From JACCYJ01 sp038198775 (GTDB lineage: Bacteria; Actinomycetota; Actinomycetes; Propionibacteriales; Nocardioidaceae): a stretch of 64,000 nt of DNA. Location of the stretch: assembly GCA_038198775.1 (NCBI GenBank), contig JBBPZV010000018.1, forward strand, positions 124,001-188,000, read 5' to 3'. The position numbers were made by a program, and so were the translations under genes. The notes below the pieces were generated by a model. That model was not told the DNA's origin. It saw only the letters and a list, made by a program, of their open reading frames with translations, and searched no databases. Of the stretch, positions 52,392 to 61,789 are shown piece by piece (position 1 is the first letter of the stretch; every line of letters starts with the position of its first letter).

Positions 52392-53782
52392 ATGGGGCTC
52401 CGAAGGATCGCCAGCACGCGGTCGCGCACCTCCTCCATTGTCGCCTGGTCGTCGGCTTCGACGTTGAGGCGGACCAGCGGCTCAGTGTTGGACGCCCGCA
52501 GGTTGAACCACCAGGCGTCCGCTCCGATCGTCACACCGTCGAGGTGATCGGCGGACCCGATCGAGCAGAACTCGCGCTCGACAGCCAACAGGGCCGCTTC
52601 GGCGTCGTCGACCCCGAAGTTGAGCTCCCCCGAGTGGGCGTACCGGCGATAGGGCGCGACCACCTCCGACAGCGGCCGGTCACTGGAGGCGACGGATGCG
52701 AGGACATGAAGCGCGGCGAGCATGCCGGAATCGGCGTACCAGAAGTCGCGGAAGTAGTAGTGCCCGGAGTGCTCACCGCCGAACACGGCCTGCCGCTGCG
52801 CCATGACGGCCTTGATGGTCGAGTGACCCACCGGGGTCCGGACGGCCACCCCGCCCGCGGCCTGGATCGTCGCCGGCACGACCCGCGAGCAGACAGCGTT
52901 GTGCACCACCGGCGACCCCGGGCGTCGAGAAAGCTCGCGGGCGGCGATCAGCGCGGTGACGACCGAAGAGCTCACCGGCTCGCCGAGCTCGTCGACCACG
53001 AAGCAGCGGTCGCCGTCACCGTCGAACGCCAGGCCCAGGTCCGCGCCACCGGCCACCACTGCGGCTCGCAGGTCGACCAGGTTGGCGGGGTCGAGAGGGT
53101 CGGCCAGATGGTTCGGAAACCGCCCGTCCAGGTCGAAGTACAACGGTTGCAGGTCGACGTCGAGTCGGTCGAAGACCGCCGGGACGGTCGTTGCGGCCAT
53201 TGCGTTGCCAGCGTCGACAACGACCCGCAGCCTGCGCCCCCCAACTGGGACCAGGGCGCGCACGTGGGCGGCATAACCGGACAGCAGGTCGCACCGGCGC
53301 ACGCTGCCCAGGCTCGATCCGGCCGGAGCCGGCTCTGTCGTCAGGAATCGGGCCCACAGCCGCGCGATGTCGCTCAGGCCGGTGACCTCCCCGACCGGGC
53401 GGGCGCCGGAGCGGCAGAACTTGACCCCGTTGTCGTTGGCCGGGTTGTGGCTCGCGGTGACGACGGCGCCGGGAAGGTCACGATCCCCCGAGGCGAAGTA
53501 GAGGACCTCGGTGGCGGCCAGTCCGAGGTCCAGGACGTCCGCGCCCGCGCGGGTGATTCCTTCGACCAGGCCGGCGTGCAACGCCGGCGAGCTGGTCCGC
53601 ATGTCCCGAGCGACGAGGACGCCGTCCCCGCCAGCGGCGTCGACCACCGCGGCGAACGCCGAGCCCAGCGCAGCGGCGGTCCCTGGCTCGAGCAGCCGTA
53701 GCGCCGGACCGCGGATGTCATAGGAGTGCACCAGCCCGGCCAGGGACGGATGCTGCGGCGGCCGAGGAGATGGCAGGCTCAC
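52388..53782 (-). CDS. manB: Phosphomannomutase / phosphoglucomutase
   Basis: The 464-residue alpha-D-phosphohexomutase has the active-site serine loop TASHNPANDNGVKF, metal loop DGDGDRCFV, sugar loop GGEHSGHYYF and phosphate loop RASNTEPLVRLN. It interconverts mannose-6-P and mannose-1-P (and often glucose phosphates), feeding GDP-mannose. The GTG at 53782 overlaps the DUF3499 stop. The neighbours manA (mannose-6-P supply) and the 58.8-kb nucleotidyltransferase (GDP-mannose synthesis) complete the pathway. Confidence 0.94.
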   Translation of the reverse strand: MSLPSPRPPQHPSLAGLVHSYDIRGPALRLLEPGTAAALGSAFAAVVDAAGGDGVLVARDMRTSSPALHAGLVEGITRAGADVLDLGLAATEVLYFASGDRDLPGAVVTASHNPANDNGVKFCRSGARPVGEVTGLSDIARLWARFLTTEPAPAGSSLGSVRRCDLLSGYAAHVRALVPVGGRRLRVVVDAGNAMAATTVPAVFDRLDVDLQPLYFDLDGRFPNHLADPLDPANLVDLRAAVVAGGADLGLAFDGDGDRCFVVDELGEPVSSSVVTALIAARELSRRPGSPVVHNAVCSRVVPATIQAAGGVAVRTPVGHSTIKAVMAQRQAVFGGEHSGHYYFRDFWYADSGMLAALHVLASVASSDRPLSEVVAPYRRYAHSGELNFGVDDAEAALLAVEREFCSIGSADHLDGVTIGADAWWFNLRASNTEPLVRLNVEADDQATMEEVRDRVLAILRSPM

Positions 53783-54135
53783 GTGTCCACGGACCGCAGG
53801 ACCCGCAGATGGCCCCTCCGGCCCACCTCGACCGCCTGTCCGCGAGCCTCGGTCACGGGCATTGGCCGCGCCGCCTCACGCACTGCGTCGGCGAGGGCGG
53901 CCAGGTCGTCATGGCTGGGTCCGTTGCGGTCATCATCTTGCGCGAGCCGTACCACCTCCCACCCGCGAGGCACCGACAGGCCGGTGGCGTGGGTCTCGCA
54001 GAGGTCGTAGCTGTGCGGCTCCGCGTACCTCGCGAGGGGACCCAGCACCGCGGTCGAGTCGGCGTAAACATAGGTCAGCGTCGCATCAGCTCGCCGCAGG
54101 CAGGCTGGACGCGAACAGCGGCGGGCCGGACTCAC
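53779..54135 (-). CDS. DUF3499 zinc-ribbon-like protein
   Basis: The 118-residue protein starts at a GTG (54135) with SPARRCSRPACLRRADATLTYVYAD and has YDLCETHATGLSVPRGWEVV. The Cys/His pattern (C-x4-C, then C-x2-H) suggests a metal site. The family is actinobacterial and is found upstream of pmm, as here; the stop overlaps the pmm GTG. Its function is unknown; translation coupling suggests a helper of the mannose operon. Confidence 0.88.
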   Translation of the reverse strand: MSPARRCSRPACLRRADATLTYVYADSTAVLGPLARYAEPHSYDLCETHATGLSVPRGWEVVRLAQDDDRNGPSHDDLAALADAVREAARPMPVTEARGQAVEVGRRGHLRVLRSVDT

Positions 54136-54235
54136 GCGGCGACGGTACCGGTCGGGCGCCGCCGAGAAGGGCATTGGAGGCCGCGCCGCTCGTGTCGGCA
54201 ATGCTCGCGCCGTCGGCGCACTAGGGTGCGACGAC

Positions 54236-54679
54236 GTGAGCTCTGGGCCGGATCGCGCGGTGCGAAGCGGTGCCATGCGGGACCGTCGGGGCCGTGGCCG
54301 GCGCGGGCCGCTGGCGCTGCCCGGTCCACTGTCACCCTCCGGAGTGCCGGCCCAGTTGAGCCGGCGAGCACAGTTCGACGCGGTCGTGCTCGACGTCGTC
54401 GAGCAGCTTTCCGCCCGCTGGGAGCCTGAGCTGCGCCACATCGAGTTCGGCGTCGAGGACACACCGCTGCTGGCGGCCGACTGGGCTCCAGGTCCGGTCC
54501 CGCTAGCCACATCGGTGCCAGCCACGCCGGTCTCCCCCGCCCGGGTCGTCGTCTTTCGGTTTCCGGTCGAGCAGCGGGCCCCGGCGCCGAGCCAGCAGCG
54601 GCGCTTGGTTCGCGGTGCCGTCATCGGGCAGCTCGCCGAACTGCTCGGGCGCACCGCCGAGGAGATCGATCCCGGCTGA
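54236..54679 (+). CDS. Metallopeptidase-family protein lacking the zinc motif
   Basis: The 147-residue protein is of the actinobacterial metallopeptidase (DUF1025-like) family: basic head GRGRRGPLALPGPLSPSGVP, then FDAVVLDVVEQLSARWEPEL and ARVVVFRFPVEQRAP. Relatives usually have an HExxx motif before VAELLG; here the segment is VRGAVIGQLAELLGRTAEE, with Arg-Gly-Ala-Val in place of His-Glu. Catalysis is therefore doubtful. It starts at a GTG and is divergent from the DUF3499 gene. Confidence 0.75.
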   Translation: MSSGPDRAVRSGAMRDRRGRGRRGPLALPGPLSPSGVPAQLSRRAQFDAVVLDVVEQLSARWEPELRHIEFGVEDTPLLAADWAPGPVPLATSVPATPVSPARVVVFRFPVEQRAPAPSQQRRLVRGAVIGQLAELLGRTAEEIDPG

Positions 54680-54700
54680 TGCGGGCTCTGCTCGGCAGAC

Positions 54701-55042
54701 TCAGCCAGCGCGCTTCTTGAGCTTGCGACGTTCGCGCTCGGACAGCCCGCCCCAGATCCCGAACCGCTCGTCGTGGGCGAGTGCGTACTCCAAGCACTCG
54801 GCCCGGACGTCACAACCGAGGCAAACCCGTTTCGCCTCCCGGGTCGACCCACCCTTTTCGGGGAAGAAGGCCTCCGGGTCCGTCTGGGCGCACAGCGCCC
54901 GCTCCTGCCAGCTCAACTCGCCGGTGTCCGTGTCGAGCACGTCGAACTCGTGCACGGTCTCGCCTCCTCGACCCTTGTCTGTCACCCGGTACGGCGTCCG
55001 AGCACGCTGGCGGGTTCGCGGCCCGCCGTTGCTGAACGACAT
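54701..55042 (-). CDS. whiB: WhiB-family Fe-S transcriptional regulator
   Basis: The 113-residue protein carries four cluster cysteines (Cys51, Cys74, Cys77, Cys83; C-x2-C in CLGCDVRAEC), the turn FGIWGGLSERERRKLKK and the run FFPEKGGSTREAKRVCLGCD. These match the WhiB/WhiB2 subgroup. The protein binds a [4Fe-4S] cluster and associates with sigma factor HrdB/SigA to control division and sporulation-type genes. It may start further in (a GTG at codon 30), as many WhiB proteins are about 85 residues. It sits beside pmm/DUF3499 as in mycobacteria. Confidence 0.95.
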   Translation of the reverse strand: MSFSNGGPRTRQRARTPYRVTDKGRGGETVHEFDVLDTDTGELSWQERALCAQTDPEAFFPEKGGSTREAKRVCLGCDVRAECLEYALAHDERFGIWGGLSERERRKLKKRAG

Positions 55043-55121
55043 GTTGGGAATTACAGCCCTGTCAATACGCCCGCGTCAAGCCGGCAGGTGATATTCACCA
55101 GTTCGACGCCGGGAGACGGGC

Positions 55122-55943
55122 TCAAGAGTTCGGGTTCCACCAGCCGGTGCTGGGGCCATCGGCCCTGGTCTCCTCGGCGCTGCTCTCCGGGGCACTGCTG
55201 CCCTCCGGTGGTGCCGGCGTCGCCGGCGGCTGCTCTGCGGGCTGCTGCACCGGAGGCTGCTCGCCCGGTGGCGGAGACGCCCACTCCGGTGGGCCCCAGC
55301 TCTGCGCCTGTTCCGGGGGTTGCCCCCAGGCCTGCTGGGTCACGGCGGTCGACCCGCCGGCAACCGGTCCTGGCGGTGGCGCCGGTGGCGGCCCGGGCGG
55401 CGGCTGGGCCCAACCCCCAGCCGTGGGAGTTCCTGGCTGGCCGCCCCACTGCTGACCGCCCCACTGCTGTTGACCGCCCCACTGCTGCAGGGGTGCGGTC
55501 CGGCGTTCCGGCGCCGGCAACGCGGCGAACAGCTGGTAAGCCAGCCACGCCGTGGCTGCGACCACCGCCAGGTCGGCGAGGAAGTAGAACGTCCCGGACA
55601 CCTTTCCGTTGTCGACACTGAAGGATTGGCCACCCAGCCCGGCCAGCCAGGTGATGGCCCCCAGCAGCGTCATCACGCCCAGAATCGCCAGCGCAGCCAG
55701 CACGATCATCCGTGCTCGCGTTGTTGGTTGCGCACCGAGCGCCACCAGCAGCACCGCCGTGACGATGACGAGCACCCACACCGGGTCCACGAACCTGGTG
55801 TTCACCAGCAGCGCCTTCTGTCCGAAGGTCAGCCCGACGTCCTTGAACAGCAGTGCGAACGTGACGACCAGGTAGAGCGTGGCGGCGGCGAGCAGCACGA
55901 ACGCCAACGGCTCGCGCCACTTCTTGGCGGATTCGGGTAGCAC
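55122..55943 (-). CDS. Four-helix membrane protein with Pro/Gln-rich tail
   Basis: The 273-residue protein has four hydrophobic helices in the first half (PLAFVLLAAATLYLVVTFAL, VWVLVIVTAVLLVALGA, MIVLAALAILGVMTLLGAI and FLADLAVVAATAWLAYQLF). The second half is a low-complexity cytoplasmic or outer tail rich in Pro, Gln, Gly and Trp (QQWGGQQQWGGQQWGGQPG and PPPGPPPAPPPG). I recognise no named family; such proteins are frequent in actinomycete envelope loci. It lies next to whiB, co-oriented, and diverges from fbiA across 101 bp. Confidence 0.7.
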   Translation of the reverse strand: MLPESAKKWREPLAFVLLAAATLYLVVTFALLFKDVGLTFGQKALLVNTRFVDPVWVLVIVTAVLLVALGAQPTTRARMIVLAALAILGVMTLLGAITWLAGLGGQSFSVDNGKVSGTFYFLADLAVVAATAWLAYQLFAALPAPERRTAPLQQWGGQQQWGGQQWGGQPGTPTAGGWAQPPPGPPPAPPPGPVAGGSTAVTQQAWGQPPEQAQSWGPPEWASPPPGEQPPVQQPAEQPPATPAPPEGSSAPESSAEETRADGPSTGWWNPNS

Positions 55944-56044
55944 GAGCGGTCCTCTCTGGACGAGAACTTCCGGCGAGCTCAGCCTGCCACAGCACAGCAG
56001 GCCGCGGCAGCCGCCGCCGCGGTGCGGCTTGCCAGAATGACCAG

Positions 56045-57016
56045 ATGCGCATCGTGGCCCTCTCGGGCGGGATCGGGGGTGCCCGGTTCCTGCGCGGGCT
56101 GCTGACCGTGCTCGAACCCGCCGACGACGTCACCGTCATCGCCAACACCGCCGACGACATCTGGGTCTTCGGGCTGCGGGTGTGCCCGGACCTCGACACG
56201 CTGATGTACACCCTCGGCGGAGCCATCGACGAGCACCGGGGGTGGGGACGTGCGGACGAGACCTGGAACGTGAGGCAGGAGCTGGCGGCGTACGAGGCGG
56301 AACCTGGGTGGTTCGGGCTCGGCGACCGTGACCTGGCGACCCACGTCGTCCGCACCCAGATGCTGCGGGGGGGTCATCCGCTGTCCGCGGTCACCTCGGC
56401 CTTGTGCCGGCGGTGGCGGCCCGGCGCCCGGCTGCTGCCGATGAGCGACGACCGCGTCGAGACCCACGTCGTCGTCGAGGACGGCAGCGGCCGGCGAGCG
56501 ATCCACTTCCAGGAGTACTGGGTCCGTCACCGCGCCGGTCTTCCCGTGCGGGATGTGGTGGCCGTCGGCGCCGACCAGGCGCAGCCGGCTCCGGGGGTCT
56601 TGCGGGCGATCTGCGACGCTGACGTGATCGTGCTGCCGCCGTCGAACCCGATCGTGTCCATCGGAGCCATTCTCGGAGTCGCCGAGATCGCCGCCGCCGT
56701 CCGCGCGGCACCGGCTCCCGTCGTCGGCGTCTCCCCGATCGTGGGAGGCTCCGCCGTCTCGGGAATGGCCGACCAGCTGCTGCGCGGTCTCGCGATCGAG
56801 AACACCGCCGCCGGGGTCGCGCTGCACTACGGGCCCCGACAGCACGGAGGCTGCCTGGACGGCTGGTTGGTGCACACCAGCGACGAGCACGAGCTCCCCC
56901 GTATCGGCGCGGCAGGTATCCGGGCCGAGGCCGTACCACTGCTGATGAGCGACATCGAGGCCGCCGGGGACATGGCCCGGGCCGCCCTGGACATGGCGGG
57001 ACGGTTGGCGCGTTGA
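56045..57016 (+). CDS. fbiA: 2-phospho-L-lactate / phosphoenolpyruvyl transferase of F420 synthesis
   Basis: The 323-residue enzyme has the CofD pattern: GGIGGARFLRGLLTV at the start, VIANTADDIWVFGLRVCPDL, DTLMYTLGGAIDEHRGWG and VLPPSNPIVSIGAIL. CofD/FbiA joins the phospho-lactyl or PEP-derived group to the deazaflavin Fo, making dehydro-F420-0. It is the first gene of fbiA-fbiB; its stop overlaps the fbiB ATG by one base. Position next to whiB matches Rv3261. Confidence 0.95.
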   Translation: MRIVALSGGIGGARFLRGLLTVLEPADDVTVIANTADDIWVFGLRVCPDLDTLMYTLGGAIDEHRGWGRADETWNVRQELAAYEAEPGWFGLGDRDLATHVVRTQMLRGGHPLSAVTSALCRRWRPGARLLPMSDDRVETHVVVEDGSGRRAIHFQEYWVRHRAGLPVRDVVAVGADQAQPAPGVLRAICDADVIVLPPSNPIVSIGAILGVAEIAAAVRAAPAPVVGVSPIVGGSAVSGMADQLLRGLAIENTAAGVALHYGPRQHGGCLDGWLVHTSDEHELPRIGAAGIRAEAVPLLMSDIEAAGDMARAALDMAGRLAR

Positions 57017-58065
57017 TGGCGGACGGCATCGCGCTGCACGCCGTCGGTGGGTTGCCGGAAATGAGCGAGGGCGACGACGTGGCGGCGCTGATCGTCGAGC
57101 ACGCCCGGTCGCTGCTTCGCGACGGGGTCGTCGTGGTCGTGACCAGCAAGATCGTCAGCTTGGCGGCGGGCCTGCTTGTCAGCGGCGAGCGTTCGGCGCT
57201 CGTCGCCGCCCACACCGACCGGGTGGTGGCGCGCCGCGGCGCCACCACGATCGTCCGCACCCGGCAGGGGCTCGTCCTGGCGGCGGCGGGTCTCGACACC
57301 TCCAACCTCCCAGCCGGCCGGGTCCTCGCGTTACCGTCCGACCCCGACGCGGATGCCGTGGCGCTGCGTCGATCGCTGCGCCGGCTGAGCGGTGCCAACG
57401 TCGCCGTGGTGATCACGGACACCGCCGGGCGGCCGTGGCGGCTCGGGCAGACCGATGTCGCGATCGGGGTCGCCGGACTGGAGCCGCTGCACGACCTCGC
57501 TGGCCAGCCGGACACGTACGGCAACGCCTTGTCGGTGACGGCGCCCGCGGTGGCCGATGCCGTGGCAGCGGCGGCGGACCTGGTGAAGGGCAAGCTGAAC
57601 CGGATTCCGGTCTGCGTGGTGACCGGGCTGGAGAGCTGGGTGCTGGACCCGGATCGCGACGGACTGGGCGCGCGGGCGCTGATGCGCCCGGAGGAGAGCG
57701 ACCTGTTCGGCCTGGGAGCCTTCGACGCCGTCCGCGCCGCCGTTCGGCGCGACGACCCCGGCAGCCGTCGCGGCTTCCCGGTGGCCGCCTCGAGCCGCCG
57801 CAGCCTGGTCGGTGACGCCATGGCCGACAGCGACCCCCAGCTCATCGACGTCGTGCCACGAGCCAGCGACGATGACCGTTCGGGGTGGCAGGCGTGGGAC
57901 GTCGTCGCGGTCCTCGGCGCCGACCGGTCGGCGGCACTGTGGGAGGCCGCGAGTCTGACCGATCGGCTCAAGACGATGGCATTTGCCACCCGGCGTGAGG
58001 TTCGGGTTAACCGGCGAGACGACGGGCCGCTGGCCCGGTTCGAGCTGCGCGACCCGAGCGGCTGA
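57016..58065 (+). CDS. fbiB: F420-0:L-glutamate ligase, short FbiB-like form
   Basis: The 349-residue protein starts MADGIALHAVGGLPEMSEGD and contains VVVVTSKIVSLAAGLLV, the metal/nucleotide region VVITDTAGRPWRLGQTDVAI and KGKLNRIPVCVVTG. These are CofE hallmarks. CofE adds glutamates to F420-0. Mycobacterial FbiB is about 450 residues because a nitroreductase-type domain is fused at its C terminus; here only about 100 residues follow the CofE domain and they lack a recognisable FMN-binding fold. The one-base overlap with fbiA indicates coupling. Confidence 0.9.
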   Translation: MADGIALHAVGGLPEMSEGDDVAALIVEHARSLLRDGVVVVVTSKIVSLAAGLLVSGERSALVAAHTDRVVARRGATTIVRTRQGLVLAAAGLDTSNLPAGRVLALPSDPDADAVALRRSLRRLSGANVAVVITDTAGRPWRLGQTDVAIGVAGLEPLHDLAGQPDTYGNALSVTAPAVADAVAAAADLVKGKLNRIPVCVVTGLESWVLDPDRDGLGARALMRPEESDLFGLGAFDAVRAAVRRDDPGSRRGFPVAASSRRSLVGDAMADSDPQLIDVVPRASDDDRSGWQAWDVVAVLGADRSAALWEAASLTDRLKTMAFATRREVRVNRRDDGPLARFELRDPSG

Positions 58066-58122
58066 GCGCCGCGCCCGTACCATTGCCCCACTCCTAGCGA
58101 CGACGAAGGGTGGCGGCACATC

Positions 58123-58851
58123 GTGGCCAAACCGAGCCGGAACCCCGATCGCCGCGCCCGCGTGGAGGCGCTGCGGCGGGAGGCTCAGCGCGCCGAGCGC
58201 AGGCGCACGCTGGTCGTGCTGGCCGGCTGCGCGGTGGTGGCGCTCGTCATCGCTTCGGTCACCGGCTATGTCCTGCTCACTCGCGACGACGGAGCGGCCA
58301 GCGCAGGGAGCGCAGGGCCCGGCTCCGCCGGCGCCGGTTGCGGTGCCCCCGTGAGCCGCGGTGCCGACGCGGCCGGCGACCACCGGGCACCCGGAACCAC
58401 GATCGACTACCCGTACTCCCCCCCGGCGTTCGGCCCGCACTGGCCGGTGCCGGCCGACGCGTCCCGCACCTTCTACAGCGGCCAGGACCGTCCAGCGGTC
58501 GAGCAGCTCGTGCACAACCTCGAGCACGGCTACACGATCGTGTGGTACGACCAGAGCATCGCCGGCGACCCAGGTCAGCTGGCGACGATGCGGTCGATCG
58601 CGGCACCGTACGAAGGTCGCTCCGACCAGTCCGGAAAGCTCATCGTCGCCCCCTGGACCCCGGCCGACGGTGCCGCGTTCCCGGAGGGGAAACACGTCGC
58701 GCTCACCCACTGGTCCGCGCAAGGAGGGGGAGCCATCGCCGGACAAGGGCGGGGCGACTGGCTCTACTGCAGCGCTCCGTCCCAGCAGGTGGTCACCGAC
58801 TTCATGCGGGAGTTCCCCTACTCGAACGCACCGGAGCCCAACGGCGCCTGA
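58123..58851 (+). CDS. DUF3105 membrane-anchored protein
   Basis: The 242-residue protein has a basic head (RRARVEALRREAQRAERR), one membrane helix (TLVVLAGCAVVALVIASVTG) and an outer domain with the DUF3105 landmarks YPYSPPAFGPHWPVPAD, YSGQDRPAVEQLVHNLEHGY and IVWYD. Its His/Asn-rich centre (HNLEHG) is the conserved core; function is unknown. It ends inside the convergent nucleotidyltransferase gene, an overlap of 34 bp. It follows fbiB with a 57-bp gap and may be co-transcribed. Confidence 0.88.
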   Translation: MAKPSRNPDRRARVEALRREAQRAERRRTLVVLAGCAVVALVIASVTGYVLLTRDDGAASAGSAGPGSAGAGCGAPVSRGADAAGDHRAPGTTIDYPYSPPAFGPHWPVPADASRTFYSGQDRPAVEQLVHNLEHGYTIVWYDQSIAGDPGQLATMRSIAAPYEGRSDQSGKLIVAPWTPADGAAFPEGKHVALTHWSAQGGGAIAGQGRGDWLYCSAPSQQVVTDFMREFPYSNAPEPNGA

Positions 58852-59912
58852 CCCGGGCCATCGGGTCGCTCCGGCACTACCACGGCGCCGCACGCGACGC
58901 GCGCCCCCCGCTCCAGCTCCGCGCCGGGCGAGACCACCGCGTCGTCACCGACGGCGCACCCGTGCAGCCGAGCTCCCGCACCGACGCGCGCGCCGAAGCC
59001 GAGGGCACTGGCGACCACCGCCGCATCGGCGCCGACTCGGGCGCCCGGCATCACGACGCTGCCGGCCACCACCGCCCCGGCAGCGACGACGGCGCCGGTT
59101 CCCACGACACTTCCCCCGCCCACCCGCGCCGACGCGTCAACGTCGGCACCGTCCTGGACGAGCTGATCGGCGGGTGCCGCCCCGTGGGCGGGGGACGTCG
59201 CCGCTCCGCTGACCAGGTCGCACGAGGCGCACACGAGTGCTGCCGGCGTCCCGACGTCGAGCCAGTAGGAGTCCTCGCGGTAGCCGACGACCAGGTGACC
59301 GGTGCCCAGCAGGGCGGGGAAGGTCTCCCGCTCCACCGACACGACCCGCCCCGGTGGAATGGCGTCGATCACCGCTCGGCGCAGGACGTAGCACCCGGCG
59401 TTGACCTGGTCGCACACCGGCTCCGGGGACTTCTCGACGAAGCCCGTGACCCGACCGTCCGGCGCGGTCGGGACGGCACCGAAGGGGCGCGGATCGGCGA
59501 CCCCGACGAGGTGCAACGATGCGTCGGCACCCACGGCCTGCAGCCGCTCCACCTGAGTCGCGAGATCGTGTGCGGACAGGACATCGCCGTTCAGCACGAC
59601 CACGGGCTCGTCCCTGCCGCTCTGGAGCATCTCGGCGGCGTGGCGGATCGCCCCCCCGGTGCCCAACGGTTCGGCTTCTCGTACGTAGCACAGCTCCAGC
59701 CCGAAGCGGGTCCCGTCGCCGAGGACAGGGCGGAACTCCTCGCCCCGGTAGGACGTGGCGAGGACGACCCGGTCGACGCCGGCCGACGCCAGCTTGGCGA
59801 GCTGGTGTGCCACGAAAGGCACTCCCCCGACCGGCAGCAGGTGCTTGGGGCGGCGTTCGGTCAACGGCAGCAGTCGCGTTCCGAGACCGCCCGCGAGCAC
59901 CACCGCCTCCAC
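58818..59912 (-). CDS. manC: Sugar-nucleotide pyrophosphorylase (mannose-1-P guanylyltransferase-like)
   Basis: The 364-residue enzyme has the nucleotidyltransferase signature AVVLAGGLGTRLLPLTERRP, then VVVLNGDVLS (metal Asp) and a C-terminal left-handed beta-helix (VGADAAVVASALGFGARVGA; hexapeptide repeats). The GTG at 59912 begins exactly at the signature; the upstream reading is a shadow. Position beside fbiAB and the mannose operon matches Rv3264c, a GDP-mannose pyrophosphorylase, so that substrate is favoured; glucose-1-P or others are possible. Confidence 0.88.
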   Translation of the reverse strand: MEAVVLAGGLGTRLLPLTERRPKHLLPVGGVPFVAHQLAKLASAGVDRVVLATSYRGEEFRPVLGDGTRFGLELCYVREAEPLGTGGAIRHAAEMLQSGRDEPVVVLNGDVLSAHDLATQVERLQAVGADASLHLVGVADPRPFGAVPTAPDGRVTGFVEKSPEPVCDQVNAGCYVLRRAVIDAIPPGRVVSVERETFPALLGTGHLVVGYREDSYWLDVGTPAALVCASCDLVSGAATSPAHGAAPADQLVQDGADVDASARVGGGSVVGTGAVVAAGAVVAGSVVMPGARVGADAAVVASALGFGARVGAGARLHGCAVGDDAVVSPGAELERGARVACGAVVVPERPDGPGQAPLGSGAFE

Positions 59913-59999
59913 CGCCGACTCCTTCCGTCGCTTCGCCGCCAGCGTGGCGACCGTACGCCGAGCCGGCGAGATGCGGCGGCCGTTGTCTACGCTGGCGCG

Positions 60000-60970
<971 letters not shown>

Positions 60971-60974
<4 letters not shown>

Positions 60975-61747
60975 ACCTCGCCGCCCTCGCCGTCGTAACC
61001 GAAGACGTCGTCGGTGTCCGTCTCGACGTCGTACTTCAGCTTGTGGATGGCGTCTCGGACGGTGCCGTCGAAGGTCAGCGCCCCCTGCTCGAGGACCAGT
61101 GCCCGCGTACACAGCCGCTGCACCTGGGTGGTGTTGTGGCTGACGAAGACGATCGTGCGTCCCTCGTCGCGGATCTGCTTGATCCGCTTGATGCACTTCT
61201 TCTTGAACGGAGGGTCCCCCACGGCCAGCACCTCGTCGATGATGAAGATGTCGGACTCAGCGGCGACGGCGATCGAGAAGCCGAGCCGGGCGTACATCCC
61301 CGAGGAGTACGTCCCCACCGGGCTGTCCAGGAACTTCTCGATGCCCGAGAACTCCACGATCTCGGCGAACTTGCGGTTGGTCTCCGCCTGGCTCATGCCG
61401 AGGATCGCGGCGTTCAGGTAGACGTTCTCCCGACCGCTGAGCTGGGAGTGGAAGCCGGCGGTCACCTCGATCAGGCCGGCGATCTCGCCGCGGGTCAGCA
61501 GCGTCCCGCCGTCGGGGCGCATGACACCGGAGATCAGCTTCAGCAGCGTCGACTTGCCGGAGCCGTTGAGCCCCATCAGGCCGATCGCCTCACCCTGCTC
61601 GACCGTGAACGAGACGTCGTCGACGGCGCGGAAGCTGCGGTCCAGCTCGCGCCCGTGCACGCGGGAGACGAGCCGGCGCTTGAGCGTCCGGGACTCGCGC
61701 AGCGTGAAGTGCTTGGAGACCGAGTCGCACACGATCGCCTCAGCCAT
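60971..61747 (-). CDS. Wzt-type polysaccharide export ATPase
   Basis: The 258-residue ABC ATPase has Walker A MGLNGSGKSTLLKLISG, TYSSGMYARLGFSIAVA in place of the usual signature and Walker B IFIIDEVLAVGD. The modified signature and FKKKCIKRIKQIRDEGR are typical of Wzt/TagH O-antigen or teichoic-acid exporters. The start at 61747 (MAEAIVCDS) has GGAGGTG just upstream; an earlier in-frame ATG overlaps that site. No extra C-terminal sugar-recognition domain is present. It pairs with the adjacent permease. Confidence 0.92.
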
Positions 61748-61789
61748 CGCCGTCACCTCCATCCCGCAGCCGGCGACCAGTTGGCAGGC

